Assembly (NCBI RefSeq): GCF_042653205.1
Contig: NZ_JBHSHY010000002.1
Coordinates: forward strand, 263,244-327,243
Direction of reading: 5' to 3'
DNA length: 64,000 nucleotides
Origin: Paenibacillus_Z sp042653205
GTDB lineage: Bacteria; Bacillota; Bacilli; Paenibacillales; Paenibacillaceae
Positions 53,772 to 60,664 of the stretch are shown here, piece by piece. The notes below the pieces were generated by a model. That model worked only from the letters and a program-made list of their open reading frames with translations. It was not told the origin of the DNA and did no database searches. Within the stretch, counting starts at the first letter, position 1. The number at the start of each line of letters is the position of its first letter. Position numbers and translations under genes: made by a program.

Positions 53772-53843
53772 ATCTTAATCGAAGGGATAGGGTTAGTCAA
53801 TATATAGAATTTCTATTATACCATAGAAAAAAATATTAGTCAA
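53772..53843 (-). promoter_or_regulatory. Tandem promoters with a palindromic operator
   Basis: On the minus strand, TTGACT (53843-53838), 17 bp, TATAAT (53820-53815) and again TTGACT (53800-53795), 17 bp, TAAGAT (53777-53772). The palindrome ATAGAA-t-TTCTAT at 53804-53816 overlaps the first -10 and start. The 10-mer TTAGTCAATA occurs at both -35 sites. The arrangement suggests a repressor-controlled gene. Confidence 0.78.
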
Positions 53844-53847
53844 TAGG

Positions 53848-54300
53848 TTATACGAGAAACATGGCGACGACCGTCGTCGCGGCCAAGCCGATCAGAACGG
53901 GCTTCAAATTGCGGCGCGCCAGCTCGAACGGGCTGACGCCGCATATCGCGGCGGCCGGTATGAGCGCCCACGGTATGAGCGTGCCGCCGCCGACCCATAT
54001 CGCCGCGACTTGGCCTAGCGCCGTCAGCGTAGCCGCACCCGAGCCGATGGCCGACGCGAACAATTGCGCAACGGAACCGGCGAGCGAAATGCCGGAGAAG
54101 CCGGAGCCGTCCAGGCCGGTGATGGCGCCGGTCACGGCCAGTGTGACGGAGGCGACCGCCTGGTTCAACGGCAGGCCGTGCGGGTAGTACGCGCGCATCG
54201 CCTCCGTCATGACCGGATCCGTCAATCCATGTACCTTCAGCAGCCCGACTTCCGCATGCGGCCGAATCGAGCCCGTCCGGTCTAGGTGGAAGGCTTTCAA
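53848..54300 (-). pseudogene. C-terminal part of a polytopic membrane transporter
   Basis: About 150 codons with three to four hydrophobic helices at the end (ASVTLAVTGAITGLDGSGFSGISLAG..., ATLTALGQVAAIWVGGGTLIPWALIPAAAICGV and LIGLAATTVVAMFLV). The sequence begins abruptly at FHLDRTGSIRPHAE, which looks like the middle of a larger transporter. A start at TTG 54300 or ATG 54324 has only a weak ribosome site. I infer a truncated gene; a short stand-alone membrane protein cannot be excluded. The exact family is not recognised. Confidence 0.5.
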
Positions 54301-54526
54301 TGTCGAACATCCCTTTCTGGTCATGAATTACGATGACTTCACATGAATTCCTTCCCAAGCTGCGTTTCCCTTCTATAACTTCCAGAAATTAGTATTGAAA
54401 AAATGGTAAATGAATCACTTTTTTGGATTTCCGCTATTTCCCTGTCTCCCGAACCATTTTGACGCTTGATGGGAACAAGCGTTCTGTTTTATACTTATAG
54501 AAAAGTTGATAACGGAGGGAACGGAG

Positions 54527-54721
54527 ATGCCCGATAAATATGTGGGTATGGTCGTGACGATCATCTACTGCGATCGATCCGGCCGGATTACGCAGCGTCG
54601 GATTCGGGTGGATGCGGTTCAAGGGGAACGCGTCAAAGCGTTCGATCTGGAGAAGCGGGCGCCCCGCGTTTTTCGTATTGCGCACATTCTGGCCGTGATG
54701 CCGGACCAGCGCACCGCCTGA
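54527..54721 (+). CDS. 64-aa WYL-like small protein
   Basis: ATG 54527 is behind CGGAGGGAACGGAG. The sequence VVTIIYCDRSGRITQRRIRVDAVQGERVKAF...RVFRIAHILAV has the beta-pattern and arginine positions of the C-terminal WYL ligand-binding domain, here without any DNA-binding part. A possible promoter TTGATG-18-TATACT lies at 54466-54495, next to the inverted repeat ACGCTTG/CAAGCGT (54462-54482). Role unknown. Confidence 0.7.
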   Translation: MPDKYVGMVVTIIYCDRSGRITQRRIRVDAVQGERVKAFDLEKRAPRVFRIAHILAVMPDQRTA

Positions 54722-54759
54722 CGGCGTCACGATATCGTCTCCGCGGCGGCGGATATAAG

Positions 54760-54809
54760 ACAAAGCAACCCGTGTCCGGTTTACGTCGGCCGGACGCGAA
54801 TTGCTTTGT
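54760..54809. terminator. Terminator-like stem-loop
   Basis: ACAAAGCAA (54760-54768) pairs with TTGCTTTGT (54801-54809), with GTCCGG/CCGGAC inside. It lies between a plus and a minus gene and may end both; T-run is short. Confidence 0.6.
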
Positions 54810-54869
54810 GCTTGCTGCTTGATTTATTATATCGTCGTGGGGCGAGGCGGTTCGATCCGGCCGCGCCGG

Positions 54870-55034
54870 TTATTCTTCGATATACTTATCGACCGTGTCC
54901 AGGACTTCGCCCAGCTGCCGATGGCAGAACACGATGTCGTTTTGATTGTCGTCCGTCTTTTTCTTGACCGCGTTATAATTGTTTGAATGCTTAATAATCG
55001 TAAAGCCTCTGTAGTTTTCGTAGATCGTCCGCAT
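54870..55034 (-). CDS. 54-aa hypothetical protein
   Basis: ATG 55034 with GAGGAGATGG upstream on the minus strand. The product MRTIYENYRGFTIIKHSNNYNA... is hydrophilic and ends VLDTVDKYIEE, which looks like an amphipathic helix. There is no signal or membrane segment. It follows the next minus-strand gene by 31 nt and may share its transcript. Not recognised. Confidence 0.6.
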   Translation of the reverse strand: MRTIYENYRGFTIIKHSNNYNAVKKKTDDNQNDIVFCHRQLGEVLDTVDKYIEE

Positions 55035-55065
55035 GTTACCATCTCCTCGATGAATGATTTCGGGG

Positions 55066-55536
55066 TCAAGCAAGCTTGCTTAAGTGGGCGATGCCGATGA
55101 TGCGCGAAGATTCCCAGGTCATGGTTTGCTGCAGGACCGTCAAGAAACAAGGCTCCGATCCGTTCGGCAATACGAATACGGGATTCTCGCCGAAGGACGT
55201 GCCCGGCAGGCGGAAGCCGCCGCGCTCCGGTTCGCCGCTTGGATCGAACGAGGTCTGAAGCGGCCGAATCGCGAGACGCATCCGTCCGAACACCTTGAAT
55301 TGATGGCAGCAATCCGTCATTTCCGCGTCATGCCAATCCAACAATTCGACCCTTTCGATGAAGAAGACCAGCGGCTGGCCTTGTTCGCCGCGCAGCGTGA
55401 TCCGGTTGGCATCGGCGTTGTCGGCGTTCAATTCGTAGGCTGCTTTCCGGACGGCTTCCTTTTTCGTTCTCGAAATGACCATGCGCGAAATAAGTGCTTC
55501 GAACGTCGCTTGGGAGGAGCATTCTCTCGTTTTCAT
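55066..55536 (-). CDS. 156-aa hypothetical protein
   Basis: A soluble mixed alpha/beta protein (MKTRECSSQATFEALISRMVISRTKK...). It has an internal RLAIRPLQTSFDPSGEPERGGF stretch and two adjacent cysteines (TDCCHQF). ATG 55536 is about 15 nt from AAAGGAG; ATG 55569 would add 11 residues. Codon use resembles the chromosome rather than the AT-rich island. No known family is evident. Confidence 0.55.
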   Translation of the reverse strand: MKTRECSSQATFEALISRMVISRTKKEAVRKAAYELNADNADANRITLRGEQGQPLVFFIERVELLDWHDAEMTDCCHQFKVFGRMRLAIRPLQTSFDPSGEPERGGFRLPGTSFGENPVFVLPNGSEPCFLTVLQQTMTWESSRIIGIAHLSKLA

Positions 55537-55655
55537 AGGACGGGTTGCATTCTCCTTTGATCGTATCATGGATCATGAATGTTTTCGGAATAACAGCATT
55601 TTATTAAATCTTGGCTAAAAAGTACGTCGAACCGCAGGGGCGAGCCATCATTTGT

Positions 55656-55820
55656 TTTGTCGAATCGGCAATATCGCTGCTAAAGCCAGCGCCGCGAGAA
55701 GCGGGACAGCCCGGTACAGCCGGAAAATTCTAGGAGCACAGGAACGTTACCTTGTCAAGAAAAATTCGATGTACTAAATGAAGTTGATTTCGACAAAAAT
55801 CGCCGACCTCGTTCGACAAC
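55656..55820. promoter_or_regulatory. Group of Spo0A-box-like sites
   Basis: TTTGTCGAA at 55656-55664 and its reverse complement TTCGACAAA at 55789-55797 match the 0A box (TTTGTCRAA) exactly; TTCGACAAC at 55812-55820 matches 8 of 9, and CTTGTCAAG at 55751-55759 is weaker. The sites lie in the 360-nt gap between the minus-strand 156-aa gene and the plus-strand 76-aa gene. The rest of this gap shows no supported gene. Spo0A control is inferred from sequence alone. Confidence 0.45.
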
Positions 55821-55898
55821 TTCCTCGTCCGATTCTTGCTATGGTTAATGATGTCGGTTGTCATGAATGCCTTTGGCAGATGGGGGGAAGGGAAATTG

Positions 55899-56129
55899 AT
55901 GAAGTTGGATTTAAGTGATATAATACAGCAGCTCGGAATTAGTTCAGTTAAATTCAACGCATGGAAAGATGCCGTGCTGGATGGCGAAGCAGCCCGTACA
56001 GAGACACAGGGCCGGGCGTTTGCGATCGTCATGGACGAAGAGACTAGCGAGGGCGAGGTCGAACAGATTCCGGAGGAGCATCCCGCGGATCCAGGCCGTT
56101 CGTTAGGGCAACGACTTCGTTTTCCTTAA
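55899..56129 (+). CDS. 76-aa hypothetical protein
   Basis: ATG 55899 with GGGGGGAAGGGA 8 nt upstream. The first half (KLDLSDIIQQLGISSVKFNAWKDAVLDGE) is helical; the second is acidic and proline-rich (ETSEGEVEQIPEEHPADPG), probably disordered. It is followed 30 nt later by a cyclic-di-GMP riboswitch. No family recognised. Confidence 0.55.
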   Translation: MKLDLSDIIQQLGISSVKFNAWKDAVLDGEAARTETQGRAFAIVMDEETSEGEVEQIPEEHPADPGRSLGQRLRFP

Positions 56130-56157
56130 GCATTCATCGCTTCCCGATCAAACGTAT

Positions 56158-56228
56158 GCAAGACGAGGCAAAACCACTGAAAAGTGGTGACGCAAAGCTA
56201 TAGGGGCTTCAATGCCAGCCAGCTGCCG
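56158..56228 (+). promoter_or_regulatory. Cyclic di-GMP-I (GEMM-I) riboswitch
   Basis: The core elements are in order: GAGGCAAAACCACT, a GAAA tetraloop at 56179-56182, AGTGGTGACGCAAAGC, then GGGGCTTCAATGCCAGCCAGCTGCC. GGCA (56167-56170) pairs with TGCC (56224-56227), closing the fold; the GAAA loop can dock to its receptor in the second arm as in the known aptamer. The ribosome site GAGGAGGG (56232-56239) begins 5 nt later with no terminator between, so control is probably at translation. Which state turns the gene on cannot be told. Confidence 0.87.
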
Positions 56229-56242
56229 GATGAGGAGGGAAA

Positions 56243-56416
56243 ATGGCCGTGGTTGACATCGACAAGCATGTGCGAGACTTAGTCGACGCGCTTCATTTGG
56301 ACGATGACATCATTCTGAAGCAATTCAATTTTGCACTGGGCGAACGGGAGTTGACGCGCGAAGAAGCGCTGCGGTTCCTGGCTTTTCTCCGAAGCGAATT
56401 GAACGCGAAACGATAA
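56243..56416 (+). CDS. 57-aa protein under a c-di-GMP riboswitch
   Basis: ATG 56243 is directly behind GAGGAGGGAAA and a c-di-GMP-I aptamer. The product MAVVDIDKHVRDLVDALHLD... is acidic and wholly helical, with a likely helical hairpin (DDDIILKQFNFALG, then LTREEALRFLAFLRSELNAKR). It has no signal, membrane segment or known catalytic motif. A terminator overlaps its stop, so it is the only gene after the switch. Its single-gene placement makes it a candidate c-di-GMP output protein; the activity is unknown. Confidence 0.78.
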   Translation: MAVVDIDKHVRDLVDALHLDDDIILKQFNFALGERELTREEALRFLAFLRSELNAKR

Positions 56417-56456
56417 AGCCGCCATACCGGGCTCGACCGGAAGGCGGCTTTCGTTT
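56415..56456 (+). terminator. Terminator after the 57-aa gene
   Basis: AAAGCCGCC (56415-56423) pairs with GGCGGCTTT (56443-56451), with CCGG/CCGG inside, followed by CGTTTT. Confidence 0.85.
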
Positions 56457-56505
56457 TGCGCGCTGCCGCAGACCGCGGTCAGCGCGCAGGGCAGAGGCAA
56501 GTTCG

Positions 56506-56823
56506 TCAGTGCGCGGACTGGCGCAGCGCCCGAATCTCTTCGCGGGCATTGTCGTTCATCATCGCCGGCGTCCATTTCGGTTCCCATACCAAATGCACCT
56601 GCACGTCGTTCACGCCGTTCACGGACAAAGCCGCATGCTTCACGTCGCGGACAATCTCATCGGCGAGCGGACATTCCGGGATGGTCAGCGTCAGTCGAAT
56701 GCTAGCGCTGCCGTTCGCCTCCGCTTCGATGCCGTACACCAGCCCCAAATCCACGATATTCGCTCCTACTTCGGGATCCTTGACTGCTTCCAACGCGGTC
56801 AGGATGGCGGATTCCAGTTCCAC
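56506..56823 (-). CDS. DUF59 / MIP18-family metal-sulfur cluster protein
   Basis: A 105-aa protein: ILTALEAVKDPEVGANIVDLGLVYGIEAE and LTIPECPLADEIVRDVKHAAL match the PaaD/SufT/MIP18-like family, with the conserved DPE and the cysteine after TIPE. Members help assemble or deliver iron-sulfur clusters. GTG 56823 with AAGGAG upstream on the minus strand. It is the last chromosomal gene before the AT-rich island. Confidence 0.88.
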   Translation of the reverse strand: MELESAILTALEAVKDPEVGANIVDLGLVYGIEAEANGSASIRLTLTIPECPLADEIVRDVKHAALSVNGVNDVQVHLVWEPKWTPAMMNDNAREEIRALRQSAH

Positions 56824-57019
56824 CGCTTACCCACTCCTTATGTTCGCATTGTTAATAGCATGTCCCGAGCATATCGAAGATATCTCCGCGGAACGTACGG
56901 CAGCCCATTCTTATCGAATGGCGGCCGCGGCAGAAGGATCTTCTGCCAACAAAAAAAGGCCGTCAAAGGCAACGGGCTTTTGATTCCTTCGCTTATTCGC
57001 ATAAAGGGGTAAAAAAAAT

Positions 57020-57049
57020 CCGGGGCCCTTCTTTCGAAGGGCCCCTTTC
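57020..57049. terminator. Bidirectional terminator at the island edge
   Basis: GGGGCCCTTC (57022-57031) and GAAGGGCCCC (57036-57045) around TTTC, flanked by A-rich and TTT. The region 56824-57199 otherwise holds no supported gene; base composition becomes AT-rich just after this hairpin. Confidence 0.8.
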
Positions 57050-57199
57050 ATGGGAGATGTGTGTTTTCATTTCTGTTGATTGCCGATATATTCTTTAGAA
57101 CCTTGATAAATATGGGTTTCTGAAGTAACTGAGTCTGTATATTTGGGTGTTGTCGGCATATGTATTGTGTATTAAGTCATCAATTTGTCATCAACCTAG

Positions 57200-58396
57200 T
57201 CATCGAAATTCTTGTTTTGCTTTTTTTGATTTTGCTGATAATAAGGCATCAAAAGTATCTGCTGCAGCCCTATCAGCAGACTCAATAACATGACCATAAA
57301 CATTCATAGTAGTGGAGATTTTTGAGTGCCCAAGTCGATTCGAAATGATTTTCGCGTGAATTCCTTGATTGATTAGTAAAGTTGCAGATGTATGTCTTAA
57401 ATCATGAAATCGTATATATTTCATTCCTGGAATGCGCTTAATATATTCTCTCCAGTTATCGCTAATTGTTTTCGGGTAGAGTGGTACACCGTTTTCACTC
57501 GCAAATAAGAAATAGTATTCCCCACCTTTCCAAGGCACTTCTGAGTTTGATCTGACTTTCATCATATGGGCTTGATAAGCTTTAAGTTCAGATACTAGGG
57601 AAGTGGGGATAACGATTCTTCTGAATGAGCTTTTTCTTTTTGGGCCCTTTATTATAGGGAGACCATTTTTAAACATAGGTATAGTTTGCTTAATATCGAT
57701 AGTTCCATTTTCTAAATCAATATGCTTCCATTCTAATCCAAGAATTTCCGCTCTTCTCATTCCAGTTGTAAGAGCTAAAGTAATAATTACTCTCAAACGA
57801 ATACTTTCTGTTTGGAGAGAGGTTAGTAAAGATAAAACCTCATCTTCGTTATATACAGACATCTCTTGAGGCGTTTCTTTTGGTTTGGAAACACCTTCCA
57901 TCGGATTTTGAGGAATAACCTTCCACTCTTGAGCTTTTATAAAAATGCTTCTAAGGACGCGGAAAATATACACACGTGTAGCTGCTCCAACATTGTTTTC
58001 AGCAAGTTCATTTAGAAAATCGACTATATGCATAGTCTTTATCTTTTCAATTGATTTTTCCCCGAAATAAGGCTTTATACGTTTATTTGCATGATAAGAA
58101 TAATTGAAGGCTGTTGTCTCTTCAAGATTTTTGTTTACAAATTTATCAATCCATATATCAATAAATTTTGATACACTCATTTTTTCAGGGGTTATATACT
58201 GACCAGACTCTATAAGCATTTTGAACTTTAATAATTCTTCATTCAAATATGCATTTAATTTCTTTGGCGACTTCAATAATTGTGAATCATCTACTTTTAC
58301 AGTTTGTGTTCTTCGAATTCGCTTGCCAGAAGAGTCTGTACCTACCTCAACGTACATATACCACGAATTTTTCCCGCGTTTCTGAAACGATGCCAC
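57200..58396 (-). CDS. int: Site-specific tyrosine recombinase (integrase)
   Basis: A 398-aa phage/ICE integrase. Residues 1-60 include an AP2-like arm-binding domain (SWYMYVEVGTDSSGKRIRRT), a SAM-like core-binding domain spans 65-165, and the catalytic domain has TGMRRAEILGLEW (Arg), RFHDLRHTSATLL (His-x-x-Arg), NRLGHSKIST (His) and MNVYGHV (nucleophile Tyr). All catalytic residues are intact. ATG 58396 lies 12 nt after the repressor stop, so the two may be cotranscribed. Confidence 0.95.
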   Translation of the reverse strand: MASFQKRGKNSWYMYVEVGTDSSGKRIRRTQTVKVDDSQLLKSPKKLNAYLNEELLKFKMLIESGQYITPEKMSVSKFIDIWIDKFVNKNLEETTAFNYSYHANKRIKPYFGEKSIEKIKTMHIVDFLNELAENNVGAATRVYIFRVLRSIFIKAQEWKVIPQNPMEGVSKPKETPQEMSVYNEDEVLSLLTSLQTESIRLRVIITLALTTGMRRAEILGLEWKHIDLENGTIDIKQTIPMFKNGLPIIKGPKRKSSFRRIVIPTSLVSELKAYQAHMMKVRSNSEVPWKGGEYYFLFASENGVPLYPKTISDNWREYIKRIPGMKYIRFHDLRHTSATLLINQGIHAKIISNRLGHSKISTTMNVYGHVIESADRAAADTFDALLSAKSKKAKQEFR

Positions 58397-58408
58397 CTAG
58401 ACTCCCCC

Positions 58409-59434
58409 TTATCTTGTGTCATCTTGTACCATAAAGCTTAGTGTCCGTAATAAATGCTGCTTCTGATCTTCATTTAGAATTATATTGTGATACATAATTG
58501 AACCTTCTTTTAACCATTTTTCAAGATCGAGAGTATATTTTTTTGAACTTGGATTGTCGATTGCATTTGCTTTATATCTGAATCCAATTAACCTGAGAGG
58601 ATTTAGGATTTTGTCGACTATCTTACTGTCACTTTTTACTATCGATTTTAAGGATCTAGGTAAGCCTTGAGGCGTAATTTCGATCTGATCTCGAATCTCT
58701 GGAGCTACTTCAAAAAGGATATCGTCAATTTCTTCCTTTACGACTGGGAAGAATCTAGATTCATCAAACGAGATATAGGGGATGATATCGTCTAACCACA
58801 AATCAACAATGATGTCATAATCAGCTTCATCATTCTCACTTTTGGTATTGTTTCTAAACGGACGAATCTTATTTAATTGTACATTGGCTAAGTTCAAATA
58901 TTTTAGAGAAATAGTCCTCAAGTTTTCAGGTACTTGCCCATTTCCTTGTGATCGGTTCATCGAAATCAAAACTCGTTTATTGATACGTTCCATACCATAA
59001 ATTGCATTCTCAATATATCCTTGCAATTCCAGGTATTTATTAAATTTTGTTTCTACATCAATGTTTGGGTTGTTTTCAATAAAACTATCAATTTCTATAA
59101 CGCGCTTTAACATATTTTCTGTTTCATCTAAAAACTCCGATGATATTAATGCGTCGCTTCTGGCTTTATCTATATATTGCTTACCAGTTTCAATTATTGT
59201 ATTTATGTCCTTTTTATCAGGCAAATAACCAGCTTCATTCATAAGCACTTCGTATTCAACCTTTAAAGCATCTGCAATTTTCCGGATCGTTTCAGGTTTT
59301 GGAATTCCACGCAACCCGTTTTCTATCCTTGAAATTTGCGAATTGCTGATCCCCGATTCTTCTGCCAATTGATTGATACTCATGTTTCTTGATAACCGTA
59401 GTTCTTTAAGGTAATCCCCGAAACTGTTCTCCAT
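58409..59434 (-). CDS. Large XRE-type repressor-like protein
   Basis: A 341-aa protein. Residues 1-65 are a Cro/CI helix-turn-helix (LRLSRNMSINQLAEESGISNSQISRIENG shown in part). The remaining 275 residues are mostly helical, with no Ser/Lys protease (S24) or ImmA-type metal motif that I can see, so induction by self-cleavage is unlikely. ATG 59434 with GGGAGGAG upstream. A promoter TTGCCA-17-TATTAT on the minus strand overlaps two operators. Role as element repressor is inferred from position and operators. Confidence 0.82.
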   Translation of the reverse strand: MENSFGDYLKELRLSRNMSINQLAEESGISNSQISRIENGLRGIPKPETIRKIADALKVEYEVLMNEAGYLPDKKDINTIIETGKQYIDKARSDALISSEFLDETENMLKRVIEIDSFIENNPNIDVETKFNKYLELQGYIENAIYGMERINKRVLISMNRSQGNGQVPENLRTISLKYLNLANVQLNKIRPFRNNTKSENDEADYDIIVDLWLDDIIPYISFDESRFFPVVKEEIDDILFEVAPEIRDQIEITPQGLPRSLKSIVKSDSKIVDKILNPLRLIGFRYKANAIDNPSSKKYTLDLEKWLKEGSIMYHNIILNEDQKQHLLRTLSFMVQDDTR

Positions 59435-59460
59435 TATTTTGTACTCCTCCCGTTATATCT

Positions 59461-59646
59461 TTACCTAAAGGCATAATATCATTTTTGTTGCCATTTGGCA
59501 AAATGAAAAATGATGAATGAGATAGCAATAGCAAGTATATGTGAGAGAACATATGTTTTTATCAAGAAAATCATCTATTAGTCAATTTTACCTTTTGGCT
59601 AATCGGATTTATATTATTGCCATAAGGTAATGTTGCCTTATGGTAA
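59461..59646. promoter_or_regulatory. Divergent control region with repeated 14-bp operators
   Basis: The motif TTRCC-N4-GGYAA occurs at 59461-59474, 59488-59501 (TTGCCATTTGGCAA, perfect arms), 59588-59601, 59617-59630 and 59633-59646, and once more at 59885-59898 between the next two genes. Two copies overlap the repressor promoter (-35 and just after -10) and three the Cro-side promoter. This is the layout of a phage genetic switch. Confidence 0.85.
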
Positions 59647-59671
59647 CAAAGTGGAGAGGAGGTTAAGGGGT

Positions 59672-59884
59672 ATGAGGCTAAATTTAAACATAGAAACCAT
59701 TAGGCAAATTATGGAGCAGAAAGGCTGGGATGAAAAGAAATTAGCAGCCGAAATTGGTGTCTCGCGGACGCAAGTATACCGTGTCTTTCGTGGTCAAAGA
59801 GCGCCTGGTAATGAGTTTATTGCAGGCCTAATCAGCGTTTTTAAAAGTACAAGTCTAAAGAAGTTGTTTCATTTAAATAAATAA
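59672..59884 (+). CDS. Cro-like XRE regulator
   Basis: A 70-aa helix-turn-helix protein (IRQIMEQKGWDEKKLAAEIGVSRTQVYRVFRG), divergent from the repressor. ATG 59672 is behind GAGAGGAGG. It is likely the counter-repressor of the switch. A longer in-frame reading from 59630 starts inside an operator and is ignored. Confidence 0.85.
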   Translation: MRLNLNIETIRQIMEQKGWDEKKLAAEIGVSRTQVYRVFRGQRAPGNEFIAGLISVFKSTSLKKLFHLNK

Positions 59885-59917
59885 TTGCCAAAAGGTATCA
59901 GGAAGGGAGAAAGATTC

Positions 59918-60259
59918 ATGCAATTTGAAAAAGAAACATCTGATTTTTTTAAATCAATTAAACAGAAGCTGATCGAAGAAATTCGAGGGGAGCTTCTGCC
60001 GATCATTTACACCGAAGTGTACCATCATTGTCTAACGGTTCCAGATGCTGCACGCTATACTGGCCTCTCTGAAGATACGATTTATACTCTCTGTAAACAA
60101 AAGCAAATACCCCATTACAGGGGTGGGGCTGCAAATTCAAAAAAACCAAAAATATTTTTCCGAGCTGGAAGTTTGGATAAGTGGATGCATGAACAAGAAA
60201 AAGAAAATTGTATCGGATGGGGAGAGGGAGCGGTACAAAATGAACCGATGCTCAAATAA
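59918..60259 (+). CDS. Excisionase-like / HTH_17 DNA-binding protein
   Basis: A 113-aa protein. Residues 1-35 are helical; then LTVPDAARYTGLSEDTIYTLCKQKQIPHYR forms a MerR/excisionase-type winged helix, and FFRAGSLDKWMHEQE ends it. Proteins of this kind act as recombination directionality factors or regulators. ATG 59918 behind GAAGGGAGA. One operator lies just before it. It overlaps the next gene by 20 nt. Confidence 0.75.
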   Translation: MQFEKETSDFFKSIKQKLIEEIRGELLPIIYTEVYHHCLTVPDAARYTGLSEDTIYTLCKQKQIPHYRGGAANSKKPKIFFRAGSLDKWMHEQEKENCIGWGEGAVQNEPMLK

Positions 60260-60623
60260 TGAAATTAAAAGTAACGTTAAGATCGTCATCCAAAAAGTTG
60301 GAGTTCGTACCGCAATAAAGACATTTGTAAACTTAGCTCGGACAGATTCAGAAATGAAATCTGTCGAAAAGCTGGAAGTGATATTTGGCATGATGACATA
60401 CGTTGCAGAAATTTGCTCTGAGAGGATGATTCAAACTCTTGGAGAACGGACTTACGTGTTTCCAATATGCACGAAATCAGGTTCTTGTTGTGGTGTGAGG
60501 ATCATGCGTGGGAAATTCTTTTACGACATAGTTGAGGAAATCGAAAAAAGTTGGGTTGCCCCTACTGCGAATAGAGGCAACCTGCAAAGTAAATCATTAT
60601 TGTTCAACCTTAATTGTAGTTGA
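60240..60623 (+). CDS. 127-aa hypothetical protein of the element
   Basis: A soluble protein with a helical first half (KIVIQKVGVRTAIKTFVNLARTDSEMKSVEKLEVIFG) and a C-terminal strand-rich part with two adjacent cysteines (SGSCCGVRIM). ATG 60240 behind GGAGAGGGAGC. It lies in the early operon. Not recognised. Confidence 0.6.
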   Translation: MNRCSNNEIKSNVKIVIQKVGVRTAIKTFVNLARTDSEMKSVEKLEVIFGMMTYVAEICSERMIQTLGERTYVFPICTKSGSCCGVRIMRGKFFYDIVEEIEKSWVAPTANRGNLQSKSLLFNLNCS

Positions 60624-60664
60624 AGTATATCAATTATTCAACGACTTGAAATGAGGAAGTGAGG

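Noticed and set aside
55640..55735. Minus-strand frame encoding a short hydrophobic peptide (RLYRAVPLLAALALAAILPIRQNK)
   Set aside because: It looks like a membrane segment but has no ATG, GTG or TTG start with a ribosome site and is only about 30 codons.
56861..57012. 50-codon basic frame MSRAYRRYLRG... on the plus strand
   Set aside because: No ribosome site and no support from context; basic composition can arise from GC-rich antisense DNA.
57050..57199. attL site or tRNA/tmRNA target next to the integrase
   Set aside because: No tRNA-like T-loop, tmRNA end or repeat matching another part of the window could be found; the partner site may be outside.
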